From NCBI RefSeq assembly GCF_014596915.1, contig NZ_JACVWU010000007.1:243456-307455 (forward strand): 64,000 nt of DNA, given 5' to 3'. The notes below the pieces were generated by a model that saw only the letters and a list, made by a program, of their open reading frames with translations, did no database searches and had not been told where the DNA came from. Below are positions 55,064-63,750 of the stretch, piece by piece. Position 1 is the first letter of the stretch. Each line of letters begins with the position of its first letter. The position numbers and the translations under genes were made by a program. Origin of the DNA: Streptomyces sp. TRM68416 (GTDB taxonomy: Bacteria; Actinomycetota; Actinomycetes; Streptomycetales; Streptomycetaceae).

Positions 55064-55195
55064 CCCGGGTCCTACGGCGGTGCGGGCGGACCCTCTCCGA
55101 CAGGGGCCGCCGTTCCCGCTGTCCCCTTCCGCGCGGGGTATCTTTCGGGATGATGTGGAGGCGGTCCGTCCGCCACTGAGCGGAAGGACCCGGTT

Positions 55196-56455
55196 CTGAA
55201 CACCGCGTTCGCGGAGACACTGTCCGCGGCTCTGCTCGTCCTGGTGCTGGCCTGTGCGGTCGTGCGTCCCTTCGGCTGGCCGGAGGCGGTGGTGGCCGTA
55301 CCCGCCGCCGGGCTGCTCATCGTCACCGGGGCGATCCCGCTGGGCGACGCGGCGGACGAGGTCGCACAACTGGCGCCGGTGGTCGGCTTCCTGGCGGCGG
55401 TCCTGGTACTGGCCCAGCTCTGCGACGACGAAGGGCTGTTCCAGGCGTGCGGGGCCTGGATGGCGCGGACGGCGGCGGGCCGGCCGCGGCGGCTGCTGGC
55501 GCAGGTGTTCGTCGCCGCGTCGGCGATCACGGCGGTGCTCAGTCTGGACGCCACGGTGGTGCTGCTGACGCCGGTGGTGTTCGCCACCGCGGCCCGGCTC
55601 GGCGCCCGCCCCAAACCGCATGTCTACGCCTGCACCCACCTGTCGAACACGGCCTCGCTGCTGCTGCCGGTCTCCAACCTGACCAACCTGCTGGCCTTCG
55701 CGGCCAGCGGACTCAGCTTCACCCGGTTCGCCGCGCTGATGCTGCTGCCCTGGGCGGCGGCGATCGCCGTCGAGTACGTGGTCTTCCGCCGTTTCTTCGC
55801 CTCGGACCTGGACGCCGGAGCACAGGCCCCCGCCGTCGCCGAGCCACCGCGGCTGCCGAAGTTCGCCCTGGTGACCGTGGGGTGCACGCTGGCCGGGTTC
55901 GTCCTGACCTCGGCGGTCGGCGTCGACCCCGCATGGGCGGCCCTGGGCGGAGCCCTGGCCCTCGCCGTCCGGGCCCTGCTGCGCCGGCGCACCACGCCAC
56001 GGGCGCTGCTGAGCGCGGCCTCGGTGCCGTTCCTCGCCTTCGTGCTGGCCCTCGGGATCGTGGTCCGGGCGGTCGTCGACAACGGGCTCGACGAGGCCCT
56101 GGGCCACCTGATCCCCGAGGGCACCGGGCTGCTGGAGCTGCTCGCGCTCGCCGCGCTGGCCGCCGTCCTCGCCAACGTCATCAACAACCTGCCCGCCGTG
56201 CTGGTGCTGCTGCCGCTGGCCGCCCCGTCGGGGGCCGGTGCCGTGCTCGCCGTGCTGCTCGGGGTGAACATCGGCCCCAACCTCACCTACGCGGGGTCGC
56301 TGGCCACCCTGTTGTGGCGGCGCATCGTCCACGCCCACGACGCGGAGGTGGAGTTGAAGGAGTTCACCCGGCTCGGCGTGTACACGGTGCCGGCGAGCCT
56401 GGTGACCGCGGTGCTGGCACTGTGGGTCTCGCTGACCGTCATCGGAGGAGGCTGA
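55196..56455 (+). CDS. ArsB/NhaD-type (SLC13-like) permease, probable CTG start
   Basis: A 419-residue polytopic membrane protein of the ion transporter superfamily. Two inverted halves carry SLDATVVLLTPVVFATAARL and the NxxTN-type loop THLSNTASLLLPVSNLTNLL, then VIIN-type VLANVINNLPAVLVLLPLAA with GVNIGPNLTYAGSLATLLWR, like ArsB and NhaD permeases. The first helix (ETLSAALLVLVLACAVVRPF) is needed and lies upstream of the first ATG/GTG (GTG 55244). A GGAAGGA site is correctly spaced from a CTG at 55196 (CTG AAC ACC), so a CTG start is likely. The substrate could be arsenite, sodium or a dicarboxylate; no arsenic genes are adjacent. Confidence 0.82.
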   Translation: MNTAFAETLSAALLVLVLACAVVRPFGWPEAVVAVPAAGLLIVTGAIPLGDAADEVAQLAPVVGFLAAVLVLAQLCDDEGLFQACGAWMARTAAGRPRRLLAQVFVAASAITAVLSLDATVVLLTPVVFATAARLGARPKPHVYACTHLSNTASLLLPVSNLTNLLAFAASGLSFTRFAALMLLPWAAAIAVEYVVFRRFFASDLDAGAQAPAVAEPPRLPKFALVTVGCTLAGFVLTSAVGVDPAWAALGGALALAVRALLRRRTTPRALLSAASVPFLAFVLALGIVVRAVVDNGLDEALGHLIPEGTGLLELLALAALAAVLANVINNLPAVLVLLPLAAPSGAGAVLAVLLGVNIGPNLTYAGSLATLLWRRIVHAHDAEVELKEFTRLGVYTVPASLVTAVLALWVSLTVIGGG

Positions 56456-56459
56456 CGTC

Positions 56460-56954
56460 ATGGACGTGGTCGTCTGGATCGTCGAGGGCACCTGGCCCGC
56501 CTGTGTGGACGCCGCCCGCGCCCACGCCCCGGCGGACGCCGGCATCGTCCTGCTGCACGTCACCCCGGCCGACGTCCCCGGCGCCGCGCACGGTGCCTTC
56601 GCCGGACTGCTGGGGCGCGGGCACCCCGAGCGCGACCCGGGCACACGTGTGGAGCAGCTCGCCGCCGCCTCCGCGCGGGAGCTGCTCGACGCCGCCGCCG
56701 ACCGACTGGGGCGCCCCTGTACGCGTAGCGAGCGCACCGGGCGTGTCGAGCGTGAGGTGGTCGCCGCGGCCGAGGGGGGCGATCTGCTCGTCCTGGCCCG
56801 GGACGGCGACCGCACCCATCTCGGGCCGCACAGCCTCGGGCCCGCCAGCCGTTTCGTCGTCGACCACGCCCCCTGCCCCGTGCTCCTGGTCTGGCCCGAG
56901 TCGTCGCCGGACCTGTCGACCCTGCCACCGCCTCCGCCCGCCCCGCCGGTGTGA
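56460..56954 (+). CDS. Universal stress protein-like protein
   Basis: A 164-residue protein of the UspA/HUP fold: VVVWIVEGTWPACVDAARAH at the start, LLHVTPADVP as strand 2 and VVDHAPCPVLLVWP as the final strand. The ATP-binding G-x2-G-x9-GS loop is imperfect, so it may not bind ATP. A proline-rich tail (LPPPPPAPP) follows. It starts 4 bp after the permease and is surely cotranscribed with it, suggesting a modulator of the transporter (inference). Confidence 0.82.
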   Translation: MDVVVWIVEGTWPACVDAARAHAPADAGIVLLHVTPADVPGAAHGAFAGLLGRGHPERDPGTRVEQLAAASARELLDAAADRLGRPCTRSERTGRVEREVVAAAEGGDLLVLARDGDRTHLGPHSLGPASRFVVDHAPCPVLLVWPESSPDLSTLPPPPPAPPV

Positions 56955-57023
56955 GCGCAGCGGCGGGGCGGGCGGTGACCGGATTCCGCGGTCGGCGGGT
57001 GGAGTCGGTGTGGCCCTGAAGGG

Positions 57024-58310
57024 TCAGCGGTTGAACGTCAGACGGGGTGCCGCGTTGCGGGCCAGCGTGTGGGCCTGCTCGGGCCACCAGGTACCGGCGG
57101 GCGGGTCGACGATGCCGTACTCCGGATCGATCGTGCCACCGGTGTTGCGCGTGCAGCTGCCGTCGGACTCACCGGGGATCTTGATCCACAGGTAGGCGTC
57201 GACGAGCGGGACGCCGGTGTTGGCCGTGGGACGCGGGCCGAGGCCGCGGCCGGGCGCGTTGCACCAGGGCTCCGGGTCCCCGGTGTACTTGCCGGGCTCG
57301 GGGACCCAGGCGCCCAGGCCGTTGCGGCTGGTGTCGATCACGAAGTGCTTCAGCCGGTCGGCGGAGGGGGAGCCCACGTTCTCGTCGAACCAGAGGTCGG
57401 TCCACCGCCAGGTGGCGGGGTCGTTGGAGTTGACGGCGTTGCCGGGAGTGCCGTCGTTGGGGGCGGCGGGGGAGTAGTGCTGGCCGGCGCACCGCTCGGC
57501 GTGGCCGCGAGCCTCCTCGGGCCCCTCGGTGGCGTACCACATGCACTTCGCTATCCAGGTGCCGTACCTGGCGTTGTGGTCGGTGGGGTGGGTGTTGGAC
57601 ACGTTCAGGGCGAAGCCGTCGCCGTGCTGGACCCCGGAGTCCAGCAGGCGCTGCGCCATGTCGCCGACCGGGCGCCACTGCACGTTCCCCGCGTCCAGGT
57701 AGACCGTGGTACGGGGCTTGGCCTTCAGGGTCTTCACGGCGTAGGCGAGGTCGGCGGTCCGCTCGGCGGTGAGTGCGCCGGTCGGGTCCACGTCGGGCCC
57801 GCAGTCGTTGGGCAGCAGGGCCGTGCCGTCGGGTTCGACGACGACCACCGCCTTGTTGGTGCCGATGCCGGCGGCGAAGGCGTCGATCCACTTCCGGTAG
57901 GCGGCGGAGGACGCGGCGCCGCCGCTGGAGTACTGCGTGCAGTCCCGGCCCGGGACGTTGTAGGCGACCAGGACGGGCGTCCGGCCCACGGCCCGGGCCC
58001 GGTGGACGAGCTTGCTCACCTTGCCGCGCACCTGGCCGGGCGTGCCCTCGGTGAACCACTCGGCCTGCGGCCAGCTCGCCATTCTGGCCATGTTCTTGGC
58101 GTTCTCGAAGTCGCCGTTCTTGAAGTCCACGACAGCCTGCTTCGCGGCCTTGCTGTGCGGGTCCACGTAGAACTTGGTGGCCGGGGTGAGCGCGTTCTGC
58201 GTGGGGGTGGCCTGCGGCTGCGCCTGCGCCTGCGTCGCGGTGAGAGCGGCGCAGGCGGCGAGGGCCGCGACGCAGGCGGCCGTGCGGCGCCGTAGCGTGC
58301 GTGGAGTCAT
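57024..58310 (-). CDS. Secreted GH6 cellulase (exo/cellobiohydrolase-like)
   Basis: A 428-residue exported GH6 enzyme without a cellulose-binding domain. The signal peptide is about 1-30. The catalytic acid region is NVPGRDCTQYSSGGAAS; VVVVEPDGTALLPNDC and VIDTSRNGLGAW (base region) follow. The loop insertion around DPEPWCNAPGRGLGPR and the overall length exceed the endoglucanase at 58480, which suits an exo-acting enzyme with a covered tunnel (inference). AGGAAG precedes the ATG at 58310. It lies 169 bp downstream of the other GH6 gene, separated by a hairpin, so it may be expressed partly by read-through. Confidence 0.92.
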   Translation of the reverse strand: MTPRTLRRRTAACVAALAACAALTATQAQAQPQATPTQNALTPATKFYVDPHSKAAKQAVVDFKNGDFENAKNMARMASWPQAEWFTEGTPGQVRGKVSKLVHRARAVGRTPVLVAYNVPGRDCTQYSSGGAASSAAYRKWIDAFAAGIGTNKAVVVVEPDGTALLPNDCGPDVDPTGALTAERTADLAYAVKTLKAKPRTTVYLDAGNVQWRPVGDMAQRLLDSGVQHGDGFALNVSNTHPTDHNARYGTWIAKCMWYATEGPEEARGHAERCAGQHYSPAAPNDGTPGNAVNSNDPATWRWTDLWFDENVGSPSADRLKHFVIDTSRNGLGAWVPEPGKYTGDPEPWCNAPGRGLGPRPTANTGVPLVDAYLWIKIPGESDGSCTRNTGGTIDPEYGIVDPPAGTWWPEQAHTLARNAAPRLTFNR

Positions 58311-58424
58311 GAGTGCTTCCTGACGATGAGATGGATGAGCAAGCGCCCGCCGCCCCGGCCGACTGCCGTTCGTCCGGCGGGGAGGCGGTGCGCGGTGGAA
58401 CCCTCGACGGTGTGGCGAGGGCTG

Positions 58425-58466
58425 CCCGTGGCCCGGTCGCGGGGCGTTGAGGTGCCGGGCCACGGG
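58425..58466 (-). terminator. Hairpin between the two GH6 genes
   Basis: A perfect 12-bp stem CCCGTGGCCCGG (58425-58436 with 58455-58466) with an 18-base loop, just after the stop of the first GH6 gene. Confidence 0.65.
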
Positions 58467-58479
58467 AGTTTCTGGGAGG

Positions 58480-59445
58480 TCAGAAGCCGTTGATCAGCTT
58501 GTAGGCGACCTCGGGGAGGAACTGCCCGGCCGTGGAGCCCTGCCCGGTGCCGCAGTTGCCGTCCGACTCGCCCGGGGTCTTGATCCACAGCAGCATCTCG
58601 GCGCCTCCGCCCGTCTGGGTGGCGGTGCCGATGCGGCGGCCCGGGGCGTTGCACCACTGCCCGTTGGAGCCGTTGCCGTTGCGGCTGGTGTCCACGACGA
58701 AGGGCTTGGTGTAGCCGTAGCGCGCGCTGAGTTCGCGGTTGACGGCGTTGCCGTAGGCGGTGTTCTCGGCGGTGGTGAAGTAGTTGGAGACGTTGAGCGA
58801 GAAGCCGCGGGCCTGGCGGAGACCGGCGTCGTGGAGGCGCTGGGCCATGGTCGCCGCGTTGGCCCAGCCCGGGTTGCCCGCGTCCATGTAGACCCAGGTG
58901 TTGGGGGCCTGGCGGTTGAACTCCGCGATCGCGCCGGACAGCATGGCCCGGCGTTCGTTGATCTGCGCCTGGGTCATGCAGCCGTAGTCCCCGAGGGAGT
59001 CCGGTTCGAGGATGACGACGGCCGGGCGGTTGGCGATGCCGCCCGCGAACTGGGCGATCCAGTTGTTGTAGGCGGACGGCGAGGAGGCTCCGCCCCCGGA
59101 GTGCCCGCCGCAGTGGTCGCGGTGGTAGATGTTGTATGCGACGAGGATGGGCAGTTTGTCCCGCTGGTCCGCGGCCCCGACGTAGGCGCCCGTGGCGGTG
59201 CCGATGGTGCCGCTCCAGGAGCCGAACCAGCGGGCCATCGGGGTGTTGGCGATGGAGGCGTTGATGGCAGAGGCGCGGCCGTCGCCGGGGTTGGCGGCCA
59301 CCCACTGCTTCGGGGTGGAGTTGGGGTCCACGTAGAACCCGCTGGTCAGCGTGGTCGGGTCCGCGGCGTGGGCGGACGGGGCGAGGGCGAGCGCCAGCGG
59401 CAGGGCACAGAGTGCTGCCATCAGTGAGCGGACCTTGCGGCGCAT
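58480..59445 (-). CDS. Secreted GH6 endoglucanase-like cellulase
   Basis: A 321-residue exported GH6 catalytic domain. The signal peptide is about residues 1-27 (LMAALCALPLALALAPSAHA). It has GFYVDPNSTPKQWVAANPGD, the catalytic-acid region YNIYHRDHCGGHSGGGAS, VVILEPDSLGDYGCMTQAQI and VVDTSRNGNGSNGQWCNAPG, ending LWIKTPGESDGNCG. Size matches single-domain Streptomyces GH6 endoglucanases. GAGGTA precedes the ATG at 59445. Upstream are two adjacent CebR-type 14-mers (59493-59521), so it is expected to be induced by cello-oligosaccharides. Confidence 0.93.
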   Translation of the reverse strand: MRRKVRSLMAALCALPLALALAPSAHAADPTTLTSGFYVDPNSTPKQWVAANPGDGRASAINASIANTPMARWFGSWSGTIGTATGAYVGAADQRDKLPILVAYNIYHRDHCGGHSGGGASSPSAYNNWIAQFAGGIANRPAVVILEPDSLGDYGCMTQAQINERRAMLSGAIAEFNRQAPNTWVYMDAGNPGWANAATMAQRLHDAGLRQARGFSLNVSNYFTTAENTAYGNAVNRELSARYGYTKPFVVDTSRNGNGSNGQWCNAPGRRIGTATQTGGGAEMLLWIKTPGESDGNCGTGQGSTAGQFLPEVAYKLINGF

Positions 59446-59492
59446 GACAGTACCTCGACTTCCTGGCAGGGACAGGGGGGACGAGAGGCTCT

Positions 59493-59621
59493 TGGGAGCG
59501 CTCCCACTGGAAGCGGTCCCAATCGTGTGGTCGGCTGGTTTAACTGTCAATAGTCTGTGCGAAACCAGAAATTCACACGGGGATGGGGGAGGAGGGGATC
59601 ACTCAATTGGAAGCGGTACCA
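59493..59621. promoter_or_regulatory. CebR-type operators in the GH6/LacI divergent promoter
   Basis: TGGGAGCGCTCCCA (59493-59506) is the exact palindrome known for the cellulose-utilisation repressor CebR. TGGAAGCGGTCCCA (59508-59521) and TGGAAGCGGTACCA (59608-59621) are degenerate copies. They lie between the cellulase gene and the LacI-family gene, allowing control of both. Confidence 0.8.
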
Positions 59622-59667
59622 GCCATCCCGCCCGGAGCGTCGCCCGGCTGTGGAAGACTCACGGCCC

Positions 59668-60681
59668 ATGGCAGAAGATGCGCCGCGTCGCCAGCCGACG
59701 CTCGACGAGGTGGCCGAACGCGCCGGTGTCTCCCGCTCCGTGGCCTCCCGGGCCCTCAACAACGCTCCGCACGTCAGCCGGGCCAAGCGCGAGGCGGTCG
59801 AACGCGCCGTCCGGCATCTCGGCTACGTACCCAATCCGAGCGCCCGCGCCCTGGCCACCCGGCAGACGGGAGCCGCCGCGCTCGTGATCTGCGGAGAGGA
59901 CCCGTCGATCTTCGCCGACCCCTTCTTCGCCCAGGTCATCGTCGGCGCGGCGGCCGCCCTGGAGGAGGCCGACCTGCATCTGATGCTCTGTCTGGCCGCC
60001 TCCGACCGGGGCCGCAAACGCGTCGAGGAACTCCTCCGCTCCAGAGGCGCGGACGGGGTCATGCTGATGGCGCTGCGCGAGGACGATCCGCTGGCCCGCA
60101 AGGCCGAAGAGGCGCAGCTGCCCGTCGTGTTCGGCGGCCGCCCGGTCGGATCGGCCCCCCGCTGGTACGTGGACGTCGACAATCTCGGCGGAGCCCGCGA
60201 AGCGACCGAGTACCTCCTCTCGCGCGGCCGCAGGCGCGTGGCCGTGATCTGTGGGCCGCTGGACACCGAGGTCGGGCGGGCGCGCTACCGCGGCTACCGG
60301 GACGCCATGCTGAGCGCCGGTCTCGACCCGTTCCCTCCGCTGGAGGGCGACTTCACCGAGCCCGGCGGAGCCGCCGCCACGGCCGCCCTGCTGGCCGAAC
60401 ACCCCGACGTGGAGGCCGTGTTCGCCGCCAACGACAACATGGCGGCGGGCGCGCTGCGCACCTTGCGGGAGGCCGGCCGGCAGGTCCCCGCCGATGTCGC
60501 CGTCGTCGGCTTCGACGACCTGACCGTCGCCCGGATCGCCGATCCGCCGCTCACCACCGTCCATCAACCCATACAGGCACTGGGACGGGAAATGGCACGC
60601 ATGCTCGTCGCCCTCGTCAACGGACAGGACCCCACCCCGCTGATCCTTCCCGCGCGGCTGGTCGTGCGCTCCAGCGCCTGA
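59668..60681 (+). CDS. LacI-family repressor of the cellulase locus (CebR-like)
   Basis: A 337-residue LacI/GalR regulator with TLDEVAERAGVSRSVASRAL as the helix-turn-helix, HLGYVPNPSARALATRQTGA as hinge and a sugar-binding sensor ending VGFDDLTVARIADPPLTTVH. It is divergent from the GH6 gene, with three CebR-type boxes between, so it probably recognises these boxes and responds to cellobiose or a related oligosaccharide. True CebR sits with cebEFG transporter genes, absent here, so it may be a paralogue with overlapping specificity. The ATG at 59668 fits the family start. Confidence 0.9.
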   Translation: MAEDAPRRQPTLDEVAERAGVSRSVASRALNNAPHVSRAKREAVERAVRHLGYVPNPSARALATRQTGAAALVICGEDPSIFADPFFAQVIVGAAAALEEADLHLMLCLAASDRGRKRVEELLRSRGADGVMLMALREDDPLARKAEEAQLPVVFGGRPVGSAPRWYVDVDNLGGAREATEYLLSRGRRRVAVICGPLDTEVGRARYRGYRDAMLSAGLDPFPPLEGDFTEPGGAAATAALLAEHPDVEAVFAANDNMAAGALRTLREAGRQVPADVAVVGFDDLTVARIADPPLTTVHQPIQALGREMARMLVALVNGQDPTPLILPARLVVRSSA

Positions 60682-60881
60682 CGTCCGTGACCCGGGCCGG
60701 ACCGAGGGCGCCATGGCCCCGGCCGGGGTTCCGAAACCGGTCGGCGGGTGGGGTCGGTCCGGTGAGCAGGCCGGGCCACGACGGTCGGGTGCGCTTCGGC
60801 CCAGCCCTTGAGACCGACCGTGGGACGGTCCGGGGACAGACCGCGATCTGCCGCGACCGTGCAGCGCATCGCCCCCGGTCC

Positions 60882-60923
60882 TGCCGCACCCCGGCGGTCT
60901 GCGGTGGCAGCCGGGGTGCGGCA
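60882..60923. terminator. Hairpin terminator in the LacI-VOC gap
   Basis: A perfect 13-bp stem TGCCGCACCCCGG (60882-60894 with 60911-60923) with a 16-base loop. The 364-bp gap 60682-61045 contains no recognisable gene. Confidence 0.65.
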
Positions 60924-61045
60924 CGCCGACTGCGGCCTTCACTGCGTGACGGCGTCCCCGAGTTGCTCCGCGCCCAGCGGTGGGCGGTGTCGGGCGAGAG
61001 GCCGGAAGGCGCCCGGGCGGGACCGCGCCCCGGCCCGGGTTGCCC

Positions 61046-62062
61046 TCATCGGCCTGGCCGCTGCGCCCGAGTCGTGGCCCCGGATCCGGCCTGACGGAAG
61101 ACGAGAGCGGCGCCGAGGGCGGCCTCGGCCGGTACCAGGAGGTCGCCCGACGGGGTCTTGCGCGTGGGCAGTCCGTTGCGGCGCAGCAGGGCGGCTGCCT
61201 GGTCGAGATCGCGCACGGCGATGGTGCAGGCGGCGATCGCGGGCAGGGCGGGCGGCTGTTCACCGGGCAGGAGCTCGGCGAGGCGGGAGGCCGGTACCAG
61301 GGTCAGGGTGGATTCGTCGAGTGCGAAGACGCGGCCCGGCCCGTCCTGGTGCGCCTCGCGTCCGAGGTAGGTCGCGTACCGCCGCTCTGTTGCACCGACC
61401 TCCTCGTCAGCGACGCACAGCACGGCATCGACGACGTCCACGGCGCCATTGGGGTGGTCCAGGAGTCCGGCGGCCCGCTGGGCGTCCGGATCCAGTTCGG
61501 CGGCGACGCCGACCCGCCCCTCTGCGACCGCACCCGGCCGACTGGCAGAGGCGTCGTCACCGATCTCCAGGTAGCGCACCGTGGCCACGTCGTCCGAGGC
61601 GTCGGACGGGCGCCGGACCGTGGTCACCCCGCCGTGGCGCACCCCGGCGTCCGACAGGCGAGTGGCGGCCGCACGGATGTCGGGGGAGGAGAGCATGAGG
61701 ATGTGAAGGCCTTGGAAACGCTCCAGCCGTGCCGCCACGTTGGCGCTCGTCTCCTCGATCCGCTGCACCAGGCCGGGCAGTACCTCCGGCGGCGCGTCCA
61801 GCGGCACGATCCGCGCGTTGGCCGGAAGCCGGTGGGTCGAGCTGTCCTCTATCCAGGACACCAGCTCAAGAAAGGAGTGGGGAAAGTCCGCATGGCTGTT
61901 GCCGGTGCCGAACGGCTCGGGCTCGCTGCCCTCGTGTCGCCGGATCGCCGGACAACTGGGGGGAGGTAGGCGGAAGCCAAGCCGCTCGTACAGAGTGATC
62001 GCCTGTGCCATGTCCCGCACGATGTGCCCGACATGGTGGAGTCGGACGATGTCATTCCCCAT
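61046..62062 (-). CDS. VOC-family (glyoxalase-like) protein
   Basis: A 338-residue protein with vicinal oxygen chelate modules. The N-terminal module begins RLHHVGHIVRDMAQAITLYE with RLGFRLPPPS; a second begins around VDVVDAVLCVADEEVGATER and ends IAACTIAVRDLDQAAALLRR. This is the Glyoxalase_3-like type, not the compact methylmalonyl-CoA epimerase (about 140 residues). Its placement 92 bp after the mutase gene suggests an association with acyl-CoA or polyketide metabolism, but the activity is unknown. The start ATG at 62062 lies within a 13-bp hairpin together with its ribosome binding site. Confidence 0.82.
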   Translation of the reverse strand: MGNDIVRLHHVGHIVRDMAQAITLYERLGFRLPPPSCPAIRRHEGSEPEPFGTGNSHADFPHSFLELVSWIEDSSTHRLPANARIVPLDAPPEVLPGLVQRIEETSANVAARLERFQGLHILMLSSPDIRAAATRLSDAGVRHGGVTTVRRPSDASDDVATVRYLEIGDDASASRPGAVAEGRVGVAAELDPDAQRAAGLLDHPNGAVDVVDAVLCVADEEVGATERRYATYLGREAHQDGPGRVFALDESTLTLVPASRLAELLPGEQPPALPAIAACTIAVRDLDQAAALLRRNGLPTRKTPSGDLLVPAEAALGAALVFRQAGSGATTRAQRPGR

Positions 62063-62089
62063 GCCCTCCACCGTAGGGAGGGCATGGGG
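62057..62089 (-). promoter_or_regulatory. Hairpin enclosing start codon and ribosome binding site of the VOC gene
   Basis: CCCCATGCCCTCC (62057-62069) is a perfect complement of GGAGGGCATGGGG (62077-62089), loop 7 bases. On the minus-strand mRNA the ribosome binding site and ATG form the 3' arm, so translation would be blocked unless the stem is opened; it may also end the mutase transcript. Confidence 0.55.
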
Positions 62090-62154
62090 CAGCGGGCAAA
62101 TCACGCAGGAGGGAAATTCAGCCGATGTTGGAACAGGCGCGATGAATGCGGTCG

Positions 62155-63738
62155 TCACGGGGTCATCGGCGTGTACACCCCCCAGGCCTCGCGCAGCACA
62201 TCGCAGACCTCGCCGACCGTGGAACCGGCGCGCAGCGCCTCCTTCATCGGATACAGGACGTTGTCCTCGCCCTCGGCCGCCTTGCGGAGGTCGGTCAGTG
62301 CCGCGTCCACGTTTTCGCCGACCCGCCAGGCCCGCAGCTTGGCGATGCGTTCGGCCTGCTGCACCTCGATCGCGGGGTCGACCTGGAGGGGCTGGTACGG
62401 CTCCTCCGTGTCGAGCTGGAAGCGGTTGACCCCGACTACGACGCGTTCCCCGGCGTCGGTCTCCTGCGCGATGCGGTAGGCGTTGCGCTCTATCTCGTCC
62501 TTCTGGAGGCCGCGTTCGATGGCGGCCACCGCCCCACCCGTCTCCTCCACTTTGGCCATCAGCTCCACGATCGCGTCTTCCATGGCATCGGTCATCTTCT
62601 CGATGACGTAGGAGCCGGCGAAGGGGTCGACGGTCGCGGTCACATCCGTTTCGTACGCCAGCACCTGCTGCGTACGCAGGGCGAGGCGGGCGGACTTCTC
62701 CGTGGGCAGCGCGATGGCTTCGTCGAAGCTGTTGGTGTGCAGTGACTGCGTGCCGCCCAGCACAGCGGCAAGCCCCTGCACCGCGACCCGAACCAGGTTC
62801 ACCTCCGGCTGCTGCGCGGTGAGCTGCACCCCGGCCGTCTGCGTGTGGAAGCGCAGCATCGTCGACTTGGGGTTCTTCGCACCGAACTCGTCGCGCATCA
62901 CCCGGGCCCAGATGCGGCGCGCGGCACGGAACTTGGCGACCTCCTCCAGGATCGTCGTACGGGCGACGAAGAAGAAGGATAGCCGGGGCGCGAAGTCGTC
63001 GACATCCATACCCGCGGCGAGCGCCGTACGCACGTACTCGACCGCGTTGGCCAGGGTGAAGGCGATCTCCTGCGCGGGCGAGGCGCCTGCCTCCGCCATG
63101 TGGTAGCCCGAGATGGAGATGGTGTTCCACTTCGGCATCTGCGCCTTGCAGTACTTGAAGATGTCCGCGATCAGCCGCAGGGAGGGCTTGGGCGGGAAGA
63201 TGTACGTCCCGCGCGCGACATACTCCTTGAGCACGTCGTTCTGGATGGTGCCGGTCAGCCTGTCCGCGCCGATGCCCTGCTCCTCCGCCACGAGCTGGTA
63301 GAGGAGCAGGAGCACGGCGGACGGGGCATTGATCGTCATCGACGTCGAGACCCTGTCCAGCGGAATGCCGCCGAACAGGATCCGCATGTCGTCGATGGAG
63401 TCGATGGCCACCCCGACCTTGCCGACCTCGCCGTGTGCGATCGGCGCGTCGGAGTCGTACCCCATCTGGGTGGGCAGGTCGAAGGCCACCGAAAGCCCCG
63501 TGGTGCCGCTCGCTATGAGCTGCTTGTACCGGGCGTTCGACTCCACCGCGGTACCGAACCCCGCGTACTGCCGCATCGTCCACGGCCGCCCGGTGTACAT
63601 CGACGGATACACGCCCCGCGTGTACGGAAACGTGCCTGGCTCGCCGAGCTTGCCGACAGGGTCCCAATTCCGCAACGCGTCCGGCCCGTACACCGGCTCG
63701 ATGGGCAGACCCGACTCCGACTGGTGCGCAGATGTCAC
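62155..63738 (-). CDS. Acyl-CoA (methylmalonyl-type) mutase large subunit without B12 domain
   Basis: A 527-residue catalytic TIM barrel of the methylmalonyl-CoA mutase family: [40 protein letters not shown] and [20 protein letters not shown]. The C-terminal cobalamin-binding domain is absent, so a separate small subunit is needed (not in the window). Tyr58 (RQYAGF) and Arg176 (YVARGTYIF), 118 residues apart, match the Tyr89/Arg207 pair of methylmalonyl-CoA mutase rather than the Phe/Gln of isobutyryl-CoA mutase. The start is GTG at 63738 after GGAGG, 12 bp past the polyketide synthase stop, so it is cotranscribed with it and probably supplies or drains extender units. Confidence 0.9.
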   Translation of the reverse strand: MTSAHQSESGLPIEPVYGPDALRNWDPVGKLGEPGTFPYTRGVYPSMYTGRPWTMRQYAGFGTAVESNARYKQLIASGTTGLSVAFDLPTQMGYDSDAPIAHGEVGKVGVAIDSIDDMRILFGGIPLDRVSTSMTINAPSAVLLLLYQLVAEEQGIGADRLTGTIQNDVLKEYVARGTYIFPPKPSLRLIADIFKYCKAQMPKWNTISISGYHMAEAGASPAQEIAFTLANAVEYVRTALAAGMDVDDFAPRLSFFFVARTTILEEVAKFRAARRIWARVMRDEFGAKNPKSTMLRFHTQTAGVQLTAQQPEVNLVRVAVQGLAAVLGGTQSLHTNSFDEAIALPTEKSARLALRTQQVLAYETDVTATVDPFAGSYVIEKMTDAMEDAIVELMAKVEETGGAVAAIERGLQKDEIERNAYRIAQETDAGERVVVGVNRFQLDTEEPYQPLQVDPAIEVQQAERIAKLRAWRVGENVDAALTDLRKAAEGEDNVLYPMKEALRAGSTVGEVCDVLREAWGVYTPMTP

Positions 63739-63750
63739 GGCGCTACCTCC

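Noticed and set aside
52323..55220. 965-codon open frame on the minus strand
   Set aside because: It is the antisense shadow of the GH74 gene; the plus-strand frame has complete GH74 and ricin motifs.
61046..62062. Methylmalonyl-CoA epimerase, because of the adjacent mutase
   Set aside because: The protein is more than twice the epimerase length and has the Glyoxalase_3-like arrangement.
62063..63667. Upstream part of an open frame continuous with the VOC gene (873 codons in total)
   Set aside because: The stretch above 62062 is an out-of-phase reading of the mutase gene; only the part from 62062 down has VOC motifs.
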